A stretch of 64,000 bases of DNA from Mesobacillus maritimus (GCF_019749255.1 NZ_JACWFH010000008.1:539937-603936), one strand, 5' to 3'; counted from the stretch's first letter, positions 37,394 to 46,033 are shown. The notes: generated by a model not told the origin, from the sequence alone. Numbers and translations: made by a program.

Positions 37394-37540
37394 TCATTCG
37401 TTTTCTTCCTTTTCCGAATCCTCAGCTGCAGCTCTTAATTCGGCGTAAAATAAATCTTCATTACAAATCAAGCTATGCTCACCGTGGGTATTTTCAGTTG
37501 GTAGCACGACATCTTGAAACTCCTTCTGTTTATCCTTCAT
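37394..37540 (-). CDS. Hypothetical protein, 48 aa
   Basis: A short acidic protein (MKDKQKEFQDVVLPTENTHG, then EHSLICNEDLFYAELRAAAE and an acidic tail). AAGGAGATGATGC precedes the ATG, which argues that it is a real gene. No family recognised. Confidence 0.55.
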   Translation of the reverse strand: MKDKQKEFQDVVLPTENTHGEHSLICNEDLFYAELRAAAEDSEKEENE

Positions 37541-37651
37541 TGCATCATCTCCTTTTTACCATGTTATCATTTCCTTTTTTGTCTAGATTAAGCATGAATA
37601 CGATTGAATTATGGTGACCCGGAAATACTAGATGAATGAAGGAGGATGAGA

Positions 37652-37900
37652 ATGGAAAGTAGTGAAATAGAAGAAATGTTTGACGATTGCGGATGGTCAA
37701 CTATTTATGAAAAACATCAATATAAATTCTGGTTAACAGGTATAGCTGAAACCATTCAAGAAGATGTCTTGCGTGCCTTCCTTGATGCATATTCTTACGA
37801 GGATGCAGAAAACCAATGCTTTGACGAGTTGCTCTATCAACTGCGAGTGTTTAAGTACGTTTATGAAAGAAATGATTTTAGAATCTTTCCCAGATCGTAA
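37652..37900 (+). CDS. Hypothetical protein, 82 aa
   Basis: A soluble acidic protein (MESSEIEEMFDDCGWSTIYE, ending LRVFKYVYERNDFRIFP) without recognised domain. The start is ATG 37652 eight bases after AAGGAGG; an ATG at 37646 is too close to that site. The mug gene follows 36 nt later, so they may be co-transcribed. Confidence 0.55.
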   Translation: MESSEIEEMFDDCGWSTIYEKHQYKFWLTGIAETIQEDVLRAFLDAYSYEDAENQCFDELLYQLRVFKYVYERNDFRIFPRS

Positions 37901-37936
37901 AAAGGCGAAGATAAAAAGTAAAAATGAGGGAGATAA

Positions 37937-38446
37937 ATGAAAACCATTGGAGATCACCTTGATAAAAACTTAGATATTGTTTTTATTGGTTTCAATCCAA
38001 GTATTCGCTCCGGAGAAACAGGTCATCATTATGCGAATCCAAATAATCGCTTTTGGAAAATATTATATGAAGCAGGACTAACATCTAGGAAGTATGAGGC
38101 TGTTGAGGACGCGTCAATCGTTAACATCGGGTATGGTCTAACCAATATCGTTGCTAGACCTACTAAGGCAGCAGATGAGATTACGAAGGAAGAATATCGT
38201 GTAGGCCGAGAAAGTCTAAAATCCAAACTTGAATATTATCGTCCGAAAATTGCTTGCTTTGTTGGAAAAGGTGTATATCAAGAATATAGCGGGAAAAGGA
38301 AAATGGATTGGGGCGTTCAAGAAGAACCAGTAATTAAAGGGATTGTTGACTTTGTTGCTCCTTCCTCAAGCGGGCTTGTTAGGATGAAACTTGAGGAGAT
38401 TGTTCAAATTTACCACCAATTAGCGGATATAAAAAATAAAAACTAG
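37937..38446 (+). CDS. mug: G/U(T) mismatch-specific DNA glycosylase (MUG family)
   Basis: A 169-residue uracil-DNA glycosylase-fold protein. The active-site loop IGFNPSIRSGETGHHYANP and the following NNRFWKILYEAGL match the Mug/TDG pattern (NPxxxS, GHHFAxPxNRFW). A SSSGL motif near the C-terminus fits the minor-groove wedge. It removes uracil (and possibly ethenocytosine or thymine) mispaired with guanine, starting base-excision repair. AGGGAGAT precedes the ATG. Confidence 0.88.
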   Translation: MKTIGDHLDKNLDIVFIGFNPSIRSGETGHHYANPNNRFWKILYEAGLTSRKYEAVEDASIVNIGYGLTNIVARPTKAADEITKEEYRVGRESLKSKLEYYRPKIACFVGKGVYQEYSGKRKMDWGVQEEPVIKGIVDFVAPSSSGLVRMKLEEIVQIYHQLADIKNKN

Positions 38447-38550
38447 AGAAACCCTCTAGTTCGCGACCTTTATGTAACCTGCAAAAGCAGGGCTCCTTCC
38501 GTCCGTACAGTGGTTAAGTGTCCCGCAACAAGCGAAAGATCGGAAGGAGC
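38440..38550 (-). ncRNA. Putative small RNA (~110 nt), unassigned
   Basis: On the minus strand an extended -10 (TGATATAAT, 38565-38557) places +1 at about 38550. There the sequence begins GCTCCTTCCG, which pairs perfectly with CGGAAGGAGC ending near 38493. Inside that stem lies a 38-nt loop with GCGGGACACTTAACCACTG. A second hairpin (CCTGC TTTT GCAGG) follows, and the transcript ends in CTAGAGGGTTTCTCTAG plus TTTTTATTTTTT, a textbook terminator (overlapping the mug stop). No ORF is present. I do not recognise the family. Confidence 0.6.
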
Positions 38551-38556
38551 ATTCTT

Positions 38557-38565
38557 ATTATATCA
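38557..38565 (-). promoter_or_regulatory. Extended -10 promoter of the putative small RNA
   Basis: Minus strand TGA-TATAAT. There is no good -35, which is common with an extended -10. The start of transcription falls exactly at the first base of the long stem. Confidence 0.55.
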
Positions 38566-38652
38566 TATTTACAGTAGAAATATACACTCTAAAAAGACCG
38601 AAGGACAAGTGAGGCCACTGAAAAACTGACGTTTTTCTTAATTCTTAAGAAA

Positions 38653-38708
38653 AGCTCAGAAAAAGACGACTTACATTCAGTTTTTTTGAATGTAAAGTCG
38701 TCTTTTTT
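38653..38708 (-). terminator. IS transposase terminator
   Basis: AAGACGACTTACATTCA / TGAATGTAAAGTCGTCTT long hairpin with A and T runs on both sides, so it works in both directions and shields the element. Confidence 0.8.
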
Positions 38709-38737
38709 CGTATGTTGATAGGGATTTACCCCTTTTT

Positions 38738-40189
38738 TTATTTCATTAGCTTCAAAATCCTTTTCACATTTACGGCAAAGATTGCCATGGCCCCTTGCAA
38801 CTCCATGCCAAGTAGACCCGAGGATGTGGCTACATCATACCCGTGTCGGTGTTTTAATTCGCTATTTTTAGCTTCTATTTTATATCTCTCTTTCGACTTT
38901 TCTTTAAAATAGTCGCTTTCTTGAAATTTTATCTGTTCCGTATGTACATTGGATTTAATACTTACAGAATAGCTCTTGCTTTTTGCTCCTTCCTTATAGC
39001 ATCCATCTTTGAAAGGACATCGTTTACACCTCTCAATATCAAAGTAATACGTGTCTACTTGGTTTGCAGCTACCCCTTTTTTACCTTGTCGAGCTTTCCG
39101 AATAGCCATGTGACCTGCCTTACAAACATACATTCCAGCATCTTTATTAAATTCAAATTCATCTTCCTTTTTACGGAAACCTTGTGTTACAGAAGGGTTT
39201 AATTTGGCTACTAGTTTCATTTCATTCTCATTTGTGTATTCGATGTTTCCCTTTTCAGAGTAGGCTGCATCACCGATGACAGTTTTAACGTCCATACCAG
39301 CTTTGATACTTTTTTCAATTAGTGTTTGCAGTTGCTTTCCGTCATTCTTTTCACCTGTAGTAACTGTTGCAGCTGTGATGATTCTCTCTTCGCTCATGGC
39401 AATGTGTGTTTTGTATCCAAAGAATGCGGAATCCGCGCTTTTATGTCCAACTTTAGCATCTTGATCCTTTGAAAGTTGTAATTGTTCAAGGTCATCGGCA
39501 ACTGTTTCTTTTAGAAGGTTTAACCGCTCTTTAACTTTAGGATATTGTACAAGAACCTCTTCTTTTTCAATGACTTCGATGAGCATTTGGCAATACTCAA
39601 CTTCATCTTCAAACACATTCGTAGTCGTTTTGGTTGGAAACTTCTTTTTCATACCTTCGTCAATCTCATAAATGGTTTTTCTTAGCTTTTTAGAACGGTC
39701 CATGAGGACCTCTTTAGGAGACATTTGGTTATAGCGGGCTTTCGAATGGGTAGCATCAACGATGATTGAATTACCTTTGATAATGTCCTTTTCAATCGCT
39801 AATTCTACAGTTTTATTAATAAGTAGGTCTAAAAGGTTAATATTTTTCAACCGTTTCTTTCGAAACTTGGTTAGAGAACTGGGATCAATTACTTCTTCTT
39901 CTGGAGCCATGTGAAGAAAGTATTTAAAGGACATGTCATATTTAGAGCGTTCAACCAAGTCAACATCTGAAAGATCATGGATGGACTTCAAAAATAAGTA
40001 TTTGAACATACGGATAGGGTCGATGGCGTTTCGGCCATTATCATGGCAGTAGTTATCCTTCACCTCGTCGTAAACAAAAGAAAAGTCAATCAAATCATTA
40101 ATTTTTCGTAACATGTTATCTACAGGAACAATTAAATTATAGAGTTCCATGTATGGACTAAAGGTCATTGTTTGTTGTTCTTGAATCAC
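38738..40189 (-). CDS. IS1182 family transposase
   Basis: A 483-residue DDE transposase. The N-terminal DUF772-type domain (IDPIRMFKYLFLKSIHDLSD) is followed by the catalytic region with Asp in IIVDATHSKARY, Asp in VIGDAAYSEKGN and Glu in YKIEAKNSELKHRHG near the end. A Cys cluster lies between (ERCKRCPFKDGC). The full length and intact motifs suggest it is active. It starts with GTG at 40189, with only a weak ribosome binding site; an ATG at 40165 is an alternative. Confidence 0.92.
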   Translation of the reverse strand: MIQEQQTMTFSPYMELYNLIVPVDNMLRKINDLIDFSFVYDEVKDNYCHDNGRNAIDPIRMFKYLFLKSIHDLSDVDLVERSKYDMSFKYFLHMAPEEEVIDPSSLTKFRKKRLKNINLLDLLINKTVELAIEKDIIKGNSIIVDATHSKARYNQMSPKEVLMDRSKKLRKTIYEIDEGMKKKFPTKTTTNVFEDEVEYCQMLIEVIEKEEVLVQYPKVKERLNLLKETVADDLEQLQLSKDQDAKVGHKSADSAFFGYKTHIAMSEERIITAATVTTGEKNDGKQLQTLIEKSIKAGMDVKTVIGDAAYSEKGNIEYTNENEMKLVAKLNPSVTQGFRKKEDEFEFNKDAGMYVCKAGHMAIRKARQGKKGVAANQVDTYYFDIERCKRCPFKDGCYKEGAKSKSYSVSIKSNVHTEQIKFQESDYFKEKSKERYKIEAKNSELKHRHGYDVATSSGLLGMELQGAMAIFAVNVKRILKLMK

Positions 40190-40288
40190 CCGAAACCACC
40201 CACTTGAGTTTGATACTATAATTATAAAACAAAAAAGGTTAGATTCCCCAAAATATTTGAGGAACTAACCTTTTCCTGTTTTTTGCCC

Positions 40289-40424
40289 CGGTTGATTGAA
40301 GCGGAAGGCGCTTGACTCCTGCGGGAGCAGCGGGACAGGTGAGACCCCGCAGGAGCGCAAGCGATGAGGAGGCTCACCGCCCGCCCCGCGGAAAGCAAGC
40401 GCCTGGAGCGGAAATCAACCCCCT
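40289..40424. repeat. GC-rich palindromic repeat element inside the IS
   Basis: Begins GTTGATTGAAGCGGAAGGCG and ends GCGCCTGGAGCGGAAATCAAC, imperfect inverted ends. The inside is strongly palindromic around CTCCTGCGGGAG and CCGCAGGAG. Its base composition differs sharply from the AT-rich neighbourhood. I recall very similar dispersed elements in Bacillaceae intergenic regions. Confidence 0.7.
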
Positions 40425-40591
40425 GGTTAAGAGAGCCATTATAGAAAAGAAGGCAAAAACGTTCACTAACTGATGAACGTTTTTACCTTTTGTTTTTAAT
40501 GGACTTTTTCAGTGGCCTCGGACAAGTCCTTTTATTTTTAAGCTAAAAAATGGTATGATAATTGAGATTCAAAAATAAGGAGTTGTTTTAC

Positions 40592-41026
40592 ATGGCTAAA
40601 AAAGGATACATACAAATGAAAAGCGGAGATAAAATTGAGTTTGAATTATATCCAAACGAAGCTCCGGGTACAGTTGAAAACTTCGAAACCCTCGCAAAGA
40701 AAGGGTTTTATGATGGATTAACTTTCCATCGTGTCATTCCTGGTTTCGTTTCACAAGGAGGATGTCCTCATGGAACAGGTACTGGTGGTCCAGGATATAC
40801 AATCAAATGTGAAACTGAAGGAAACCCTCACAAGCATGAAGCAGGTTCGTTATCAATGGCTCATGCTGGAAAAGATACAGGTGGCAGCCAATTCTTCATC
40901 GTTCATGAACCACAGCCTCATTTGAATGGCGTTCACACTGTTTTCGGTAAAGTTACAACTGGTTTGGAAGCAGCTAAAGCGATGAGAAATGGCGATGTAA
41001 TGGAGAAAGTCGTTATTGAAGACTAA
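40592..41026 (+). CDS. ppiB: Peptidyl-prolyl cis-trans isomerase (cyclophilin type)
   Basis: A 144-residue cytoplasmic cyclophilin catalysing proline isomerisation during folding. The active-site signatures [13 protein letters not shown] and [17 protein letters not shown] are intact. ATG 40592 is chosen because AAGGAGTTG precedes it; an upstream in-frame start at 40562 has none. The IS lies about 70 bp upstream and may have altered its promoter. Confidence 0.93.
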   Translation: MAKKGYIQMKSGDKIEFELYPNEAPGTVENFETLAKKGFYDGLTFHRVIPGFVSQGGCPHGTGTGGPGYTIKCETEGNPHKHEAGSLSMAHAGKDTGGSQFFIVHEPQPHLNGVHTVFGKVTTGLEAAKAMRNGDVMEKVVIED

Positions 41027-41035
41027 CACCTTTTT

Positions 41036-41066
41036 AAAAATCCCTCTACTATGAGGGATTTTTTTG
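41036..41066 (+). terminator. ppiB terminator
   Basis: AAAAATCCCTC / GAGGGATTTTT hairpin followed by T-run. Confidence 0.9.
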
Positions 41067-41193
41067 CATTTATGAATGGTATCGACAACATTGCTCATAT
41101 ATATATCGGGTGCTAGTTTTACATCTCAACCTCCAATCCCTCCTATGCCACCAACAAAACCACATCTTTATTCAATAAATTACAAATTAAGAC

Positions 41194-41222
41194 TTGTTTT
41201 TTCAGAAAGTTCAAAATAGAAT
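41194..41222 (+). promoter_or_regulatory. Promoter of the first acyl-CoA catabolic operon
   Basis: TTGTTT (41194-41199), 17-nt spacer, TAGAAT (41217-41222). A palindromic operator begins nine bases downstream. Confidence 0.65.
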
Positions 41223-41231
41223 AGAGATATA

Positions 41232-41251
41232 CATACCTACTGGTTGGTATG
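41232..41251. promoter_or_regulatory. Palindromic operator, probably for the local TetR regulator
   Basis: CATACCTACTGGTTGGTATG is an imperfect 20-bp palindrome placed at the expected transcription start. The same motif (CATACCnACTnGTTnGTA) occurs at 47181-47200 in the same position relative to another promoter. Confidence 0.7.
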
Positions 41252-41321
41252 AAAAAGAAGGTACTAGCATAACCATTAGTAGTAAATTTCTACAATCAAA
41301 AATAGGAATGGGGATGAAAAC

Positions 41322-42500
41322 ATGGAATTACGCCTAACGGATGAACAAAAAATGGTCCAACAAACTATCCGCAAATTTGTGGAAAAAGAATTAATGCCAC
41401 TTGAAAATGATGTACTAAGAAATGAAAGAGAAGGCAAACCAAGTCTACCACCTGGAAAGTTGAAGGAGCTTCAGTTAAAAGCTAAAGAAGCAGGCTTCTG
41501 GGGAATTAATACACCAGAAGAATATGGTGGTGCAGACCTTGGTCAAATGATGTTGGCACTTGTGTACATGGAAGTAGCAAAAACATTCGTACCGTTTAGC
41601 TTTGGCGGTTCAGCGGATAATATTCTTTACTACGCAAATGAAGAGCAAAAGAAGAAGTATTTGATTCCAACTATTAACGGTGATAAGAAATCATGCTTTG
41701 CGATGACAGAGCCTGGTGCTGGTTCTGATACACAGAACATCAAGATGACGGCTGTTAAAGATGGAAATGAATGGGTCCTAAATGGTGAAAAAACATTTAT
41801 CACTGGCGGAAATGAAGCAGATTTCGTTATGGCTATTGCGATTACGGATAAGGAACTCCATAAGTCAACAAGAGGACGCGAAGGTGTGACATGCTTTATC
41901 GTTGACCGCGATATGGGCTGGAAATCCGAGTATATACATACAATGGGTGAATGGGGTCCAGCTGGATTAGTATTCGACAATGTTCGTGTGCCTGAAGAAA
42001 ATATTCTTGGTGAGTTGAATAAAGGATATAACTTAGGCCTTGAGTGGATTGGCTTTGCAAGATGGATTGTTGGAGCTCGTGCCGTTGGAGCAGCAGAGCG
42101 TGTTATGCAAATGTCCATCGATTATGCAAAAGAGCGTGAAACGTTTGGGAAGCCAATTGCCGACAGACAAGCGATTCAAATTATGATTGCTGATTCTGCT
42201 GTTGAAATAGATGCGGCTCGTTGGTTAGTTTTAAACGCAGCTTATACATTAGACCAAGGCGAAGACAATCGTCATCTTGCATCAATGGCAAAACTTTATG
42301 GTGCAAATATGGGGAACAGAGTCATTGACCGTGCCCTGCAAATTCATGGTGGAATGGGTTATACAAGAGAATTGCCACTTGAGCGTTGGTACCGTGAAGC
42401 AAGACTTTGGAGAATCTATGATGGTACAGATGAAATTCAGAGAGTGATCATTTCAAGAAACTTACTTAAAGGTCATGTAAAATTAGGACAATTCATATAA
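41322..42500 (+). CDS. Acyl-CoA dehydrogenase
   Basis: A 392-residue flavoenzyme that oxidises an acyl-CoA to the 2-enoyl-CoA, passing electrons to ETF. FAMTEPGAGSDTQN and WVLNGEKTFITGG bind FAD, and the C-terminal IYDGTDEIQRVIISRNLL lies at the active site, with Asp where many family members have the catalytic Glu. The substrate cannot be read from sequence. It is the first gene of an operon with SDR, two MaoC proteins and a class II aldolase-like protein, under a promoter with a TetR-type operator. ATG after GGGGATG. Confidence 0.92.
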   Translation: MELRLTDEQKMVQQTIRKFVEKELMPLENDVLRNEREGKPSLPPGKLKELQLKAKEAGFWGINTPEEYGGADLGQMMLALVYMEVAKTFVPFSFGGSADNILYYANEEQKKKYLIPTINGDKKSCFAMTEPGAGSDTQNIKMTAVKDGNEWVLNGEKTFITGGNEADFVMAIAITDKELHKSTRGREGVTCFIVDRDMGWKSEYIHTMGEWGPAGLVFDNVRVPEENILGELNKGYNLGLEWIGFARWIVGARAVGAAERVMQMSIDYAKERETFGKPIADRQAIQIMIADSAVEIDAARWLVLNAAYTLDQGEDNRHLASMAKLYGANMGNRVIDRALQIHGGMGYTRELPLERWYREARLWRIYDGTDEIQRVIISRNLLKGHVKLGQFI

Positions 42501-42560
42501 TATAGTTTGTAAGCGCTATCTAATAGATGCGAGTTTACTAGATTGAAGGAGGAAACGAGT

Positions 42561-43325
42561 ATGGCAGGAAGATTTGAAGGAAAAGTTGCATTTGTAACCG
42601 GTGGAAGTAGAGGGATAGGAAAGGGAATTGTTGAGCTTTTTGCTGCAGAAGGCGCAAAGGTTGCCTTCATTGACTTAGATGAGCAAGCTTTAGCTGAGAC
42701 AACTGCTGAACTAAGAGAAAAAGGCGTTGAGGTATATTCCAAGGTTGCTAGTGTTACAGATGCGGAGCAAGTAGAATCAGCTGTTAAGGAAATTGTTGAT
42801 ACTCTTGGCACAGTAGATATTCTAGTCAACAATGCAGGTGTTATCCGTGACAATATGTTATTTAAAATGACGGAAAATGATTGGGATACCGTCATGAATG
42901 TGCACTTAAAAGGATCATTCCTTGCGACTAAAGCGGTTCAGAAGTACATGGTAGACCAAAAATATGGCCGCATCATCAATATTTCCTCTACATCTGCACT
43001 TGGAAACAGAGGACAAGCGAACTATTCAACAGCGAAAGCTGGTTTACAAGGATTTACAAAAACATTGGCAATCGAACTGGGGAAATTTGGAATTACAGCC
43101 AATTCGATTGCTCCAGGATTTATTGAAACAGACATGACTAAAGAAACAGCACGCAGAATTGGAATTCCGTTTGAAGAATTAATTAAGGCTAGTGTAGCAA
43201 ATATTCCAGTTGCTAGAAGTGGTAAGCCAGCGGACATAGCTAACGCTGTTGCTTTCTTTGCGGATGAAAATTCAGGGTTTGTTAGTGGTCAAGTGATTTA
43301 TGTTGCTGGTGGACCGAAAAACTAA
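42561..43325 (+). CDS. Short-chain dehydrogenase/reductase (FabG-like)
   Basis: A 254-residue SDR with cofactor motif TGGSRGIGKG, NNAGVIRDNM, and the catalytic Ser-Tyr-Lys (ISSTSALGNRGQANYSTAK). The close likeness to FabG and the neighbours suggest 3-hydroxyacyl-CoA oxidation, third step of a beta-oxidation-like route after the dehydrogenase and MaoC hydratases. ATG 42561 lies eight bases after AAGGAGG; an upstream TTG at 42543 is less likely. Confidence 0.9.
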   Translation: MAGRFEGKVAFVTGGSRGIGKGIVELFAAEGAKVAFIDLDEQALAETTAELREKGVEVYSKVASVTDAEQVESAVKEIVDTLGTVDILVNNAGVIRDNMLFKMTENDWDTVMNVHLKGSFLATKAVQKYMVDQKYGRIINISSTSALGNRGQANYSTAKAGLQGFTKTLAIELGKFGITANSIAPGFIETDMTKETARRIGIPFEELIKASVANIPVARSGKPADIANAVAFFADENSGFVSGQVIYVAGGPKN

Positions 43326-43349
43326 TTCATTTTGTGAGGTGACAAATTT

Positions 43350-43796
43350 ATGAAAGAAATGATTGGGAAAGCCTCAGCGAAGGTTCGAAATACAGTTGAA
43401 CGCGGTGCAGTAAAAAAATTCGCCGAAGCGGTTGGAGATGTGCACCCAATTTACCTTGATGAGGAAGTCGGTAAGAAGTCGCGCTTTGGAGAAAATATTG
43501 CTCCGCCAACCTTCGCAAGAGTATTTGACTATGGAGTGATTGAGGGGTTAAACATGCCTAATAAGGGGTTAATCCATGGTGAGCAAATTTACCATTATGA
43601 GCGACCACTCTTGGTTGGGGAAGATGTTTATTGTTATGCCAAAGTATCCGATTATTATGAAAAACCAGGGGCTTTGGGCAATATGGGCTTTGTTGTATTA
43701 GAAAATAATGGCGAGGACAAGGATGGCAAAACGATTTTTACGTCTAAATCTATTGTTATTCTTTCTGAAGCTTATAGGAAGGTGCAGCAAGTATGA
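43350..43796 (+). CDS. MaoC-like N-terminal dehydratase-domain protein
   Basis: A 148-residue hotdog-fold protein of the type often called MaoC N-terminal or FAS1-type dehydratase: KKFAEAVGDVHPIYLDEE, APPTFARVFDYGV and HGEQIYHYERPLLVGEDVY. Its gene overlaps the next by four bases (ATGA), and the second gene encodes a matching MaoC protein. The two probably form a heteromeric enoyl-CoA hydratase, as in mycobacterial HadAB and steroid side-chain hydratases. Confidence 0.85.
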   Translation: MKEMIGKASAKVRNTVERGAVKKFAEAVGDVHPIYLDEEVGKKSRFGENIAPPTFARVFDYGVIEGLNMPNKGLIHGEQIYHYERPLLVGEDVYCYAKVSDYYEKPGALGNMGFVVLENNGEDKDGKTIFTSKSIVILSEAYRKVQQV

Positions 43797-44194
43797 CAAA
43801 GATTGCAGAGTTGTATGTTGGGGATACGCTGAATGAAATTCAGCTAGATCCAGTGTCTCGAATTGACTTGATCAAATATGCTGGTGCTTCTGGTGATTTC
43901 AATCCAATTCATACGATTGATGAAGAAGCAAAAAAAGCTGGCTTACCTGGAATTATTGCTCACGGTATGTGGACGATGGGAAATCTAGCAAAACTATTTA
44001 CTACTTACTATGAAGAAGGATTTATCCAGGATTATTCAATTCGATTCCGTGGTATGGTCTTTTTAAATGATGTTGTCACCCTAAAAGCTGAGCTAAAGGA
44101 ACGAGATGAAAATCTTTTGAAATTCGATGTGCTTGCTGTAAATCAAGAAGGTAAGCCTGTCTTGAAGGGCAATGTCGTCTATAGACTCTTTTAA
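43793..44194 (+). CDS. MaoC family (R)-enoyl-CoA hydratase-like protein
   Basis: A 133-residue hotdog protein carrying the hydratase motif YAGASGDFNPIHTIDEEAKK with its Asp and His, then GIIAHGMWTMG. It overlaps the start of its partner's stop (ATGA), so translation is coupled and a 1:1 complex is likely. It hydrates a 2-enoyl-CoA. Confidence 0.87.
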   Translation: MTKIAELYVGDTLNEIQLDPVSRIDLIKYAGASGDFNPIHTIDEEAKKAGLPGIIAHGMWTMGNLAKLFTTYYEEGFIQDYSIRFRGMVFLNDVVTLKAELKERDENLLKFDVLAVNQEGKPVLKGNVVYRLF

Positions 44195-44235
44195 GATATC
44201 CTTATCTTTCATAGTGGCGGGAAATGGAGGATTTT

Positions 44236-45003
44236 ATGACTGTAAAAGCAAAGGTGAGTTTTAAACCACCTGTTTTCCAGACGGTGGAAGAGGAACGGCA
44301 ACATTTAAAGGAACGATTGGCTGCAGCGTTTCGGTTGTTTTCAAAGTTTGGTTTTGATGAAGGAGTCGCGGGCCATATTACGGCGAGAGACCCTGAGCGG
44401 AAAGATCATTTCTGGGTCAACCCGTTTGGTGTTCATTTTAGCTTAATCAAAGCTTCCGACTTAATTTTATGTAATCATGAAGGAGAAGTCGTCGAGGGGG
44501 ACCTCCCTGTTAATCGTGCGGCATTTGCCATTCATTCACAAATACATGCTGCCCGACCAGATGTTATTGCAGCTGCCCATGCCCACTCAGTATATGGGAA
44601 AACATTTTCCGCACTTGGGCAGCTACTTGATCCAATTACTCAAGATGCTTGCGCTTTTTATCGTGATCATTCACTATTTGATGATTATACCGGTGTCGTG
44701 CATGATCTGGAGGAGGGTCGTCGAATCGGTGTCGCTCTTGGAGATAAGAAAGCGTGTATCCTCCGAAATCATGGTTTATTAACGGTTGGGAAATCTGTGG
44801 ATGAAGCCGCTTGGTGGTTTATTACGATGGAGCGGTCCTGTCAAGCCCAATTGTTGGCTCAATCTGCCGGTACCCCGATCTTGATCGATCATGAAGGTGC
44901 ACAAGCTGCTTACAACCAGGTTGGGAATAGCAATGCTGGATGGTTCCAATTCCAACCATTATGGAACAGAATTGTCAAGGAACAGCCAGATTTGCTGGAC
45001 TAA
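44236..45003 (+). CDS. Class II aldolase/adducin family protein
   Basis: A 255-residue protein with the zinc-binding AAHAHSVYGKTFSALG and a later NHGLLTVG His. Glu of the aldolase motif (SRFGFDEGVAGHIT-like, here SKFGFDEGVAGHIT) is present. Class II aldolases cleave or form C-C bonds in hydroxy acids or sugars; its role at the end of an acyl-CoA operon is unclear. ATG 44236 lies five bases after GGAGG; ATG 44224 is an alternative. A terminator closes the operon. Confidence 0.87.
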   Translation: MTVKAKVSFKPPVFQTVEEERQHLKERLAAAFRLFSKFGFDEGVAGHITARDPERKDHFWVNPFGVHFSLIKASDLILCNHEGEVVEGDLPVNRAAFAIHSQIHAARPDVIAAAHAHSVYGKTFSALGQLLDPITQDACAFYRDHSLFDDYTGVVHDLEEGRRIGVALGDKKACILRNHGLLTVGKSVDEAAWWFITMERSCQAQLLAQSAGTPILIDHEGAQAAYNQVGNSNAGWFQFQPLWNRIVKEQPDLLD

Positions 45004-45009
45004 AAGATA

Positions 45010-45044
45010 AAGGCGAAGGGCGCGGAGCGCAACTTCGCCTTTTC
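45010..45044 (+). terminator. End of the first acyl-CoA operon
   Basis: AAGGCGAAG / CTTCGCCTT hairpin with GC-rich inner part, followed by TTTCC. Confidence 0.8.
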
Positions 45045-45094
45045 CTTAAAACATATAAATACATATTCAATTTAACTGGAAGGAGGATTGCTTA

Positions 45095-46033
45095 ATGAAG
45101 ATTGGTGTGGTTGGATCTGGTGCAGTGGGTGGTTATTTTGGATCATTTTTAAGCAAGGCAGGGCATGAGGTCACCTTTATCGCAAGAGGGAGAAATCTCG
45201 AGGCGATGAAACGGAATGGCGGGATGTCCGTTGAGAGTATTGAGGGGAATTTTACGGCAACAGGTATCATAACCGACAGTTACGATGCGCTTATTGATTC
45301 TGACCTTATCCTCTTTTGTGTAAAGGCGACTGCTACGAAGGAAGTGGCAACCCAGCTTGTTCCAATTATAAAGAAGGATGCTTATATTCTTACTTTGCAA
45401 AACGGCGTGGATAATGAGGAGATTCTTGGTGAGATTTTCGGAAATGAGCGAATCCTGTCTGCAGCTACCTATATACAGGCACATATGAAAGAGCCAGGAG
45501 TTGTAAAACAAATTGAGAATCCTACTAAACTAGTGATAGGTGCGTTAACATCTGAGGGAGATTTGCCCTTTGTTAACGAAGTGAGTGAGCTAATGAACGC
45601 AGCGGGCATCATTTCCCATGTTTCTAGTAATATCTTGAAAGTAAAGTGGAAAAAGCTCCTCTGGAATGTAACGTTTAATCCACTGTCCGCTTTAATTGAA
45701 GGAAAAGTTGGCGAAATTTTAGATAACGATGGGTTGAGAATCACAGCAGAACGGGTATGCGGGGAAGCAATTGCCGTTGCCAGGAAAGCGGGCATCCCAT
45801 TAGAAGACGCTCTCGCTCGTCAATTGATTGAGCAAAGCGAGCCGGCAAGACATCATGAAACCTCTATGCTTCAAGATAAACGGAACGGGAAACCGATGGA
45901 AATCGAATCCATCTGCGGCTATATCGTTAGGAAAGGGAAGGACTTAGGTGTAGAGACACCAGTGCTAGAAACAATTTATTTACTACTCAAAACAGAGGAA
46001 ATGAAACGTCTAAGTCGTACAGCTAGTTATTAG
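45095..46033 (+). CDS. Ketopantoate reductase family protein
   Basis: A 312-residue NADPH-binding protein with GSGAVGGYFGSFLSKAG at the N-terminus, the KATATKEV segment and the LWNVTFNPLSAL region typical of the PanE/ApbA family (2-dehydropantoate 2-reductase). In this context it may act on another 2-oxo acid of the catabolic pathway rather than in pantothenate synthesis; no panBC genes are near. AAGGAGGATTG precedes the ATG. Confidence 0.87.
   Translation: MKIGVVGSGAVGGYFGSFLSKAGHEVTFIARGRNLEAMKRNGGMSVESIEGNFTATGIITDSYDALIDSDLILFCVKATATKEVATQLVPIIKKDAYILTLQNGVDNEEILGEIFGNERILSAATYIQAHMKEPGVVKQIENPTKLVIGALTSEGDLPFVNEVSELMNAAGIISHVSSNILKVKWKKLLWNVTFNPLSALIEGKVGEILDNDGLRITAERVCGEAIAVARKAGIPLEDALARQLIEQSEPARHHETSMLQDKRNGKPMEIESICGYIVRKGKDLGVETPVLETIYLLLKTEEMKRLSRTASY

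Larger units (their letters stand above)
38611..40519 (-). mobile_element. IS1182-family insertion sequence, complete, 1909 bp
   Basis: The element is bounded by 15-bp perfect terminal inverted repeats (GAGGCCACTGAAAAA at 38611-38625 and its complement at 40505-40519) and flanked by an 8-bp direct target duplication GGACAAGT (38603-38610 and 40520-40527). It contains one intact transposase gene on the minus strand, a strong terminator behind it (38653-38708, TTACATTCA / TGAATGTAA with T-run) and a ~135-bp GC-rich repeat element in front of it. Intact ends and transposase indicate a recent insertion. Confidence 0.92.
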
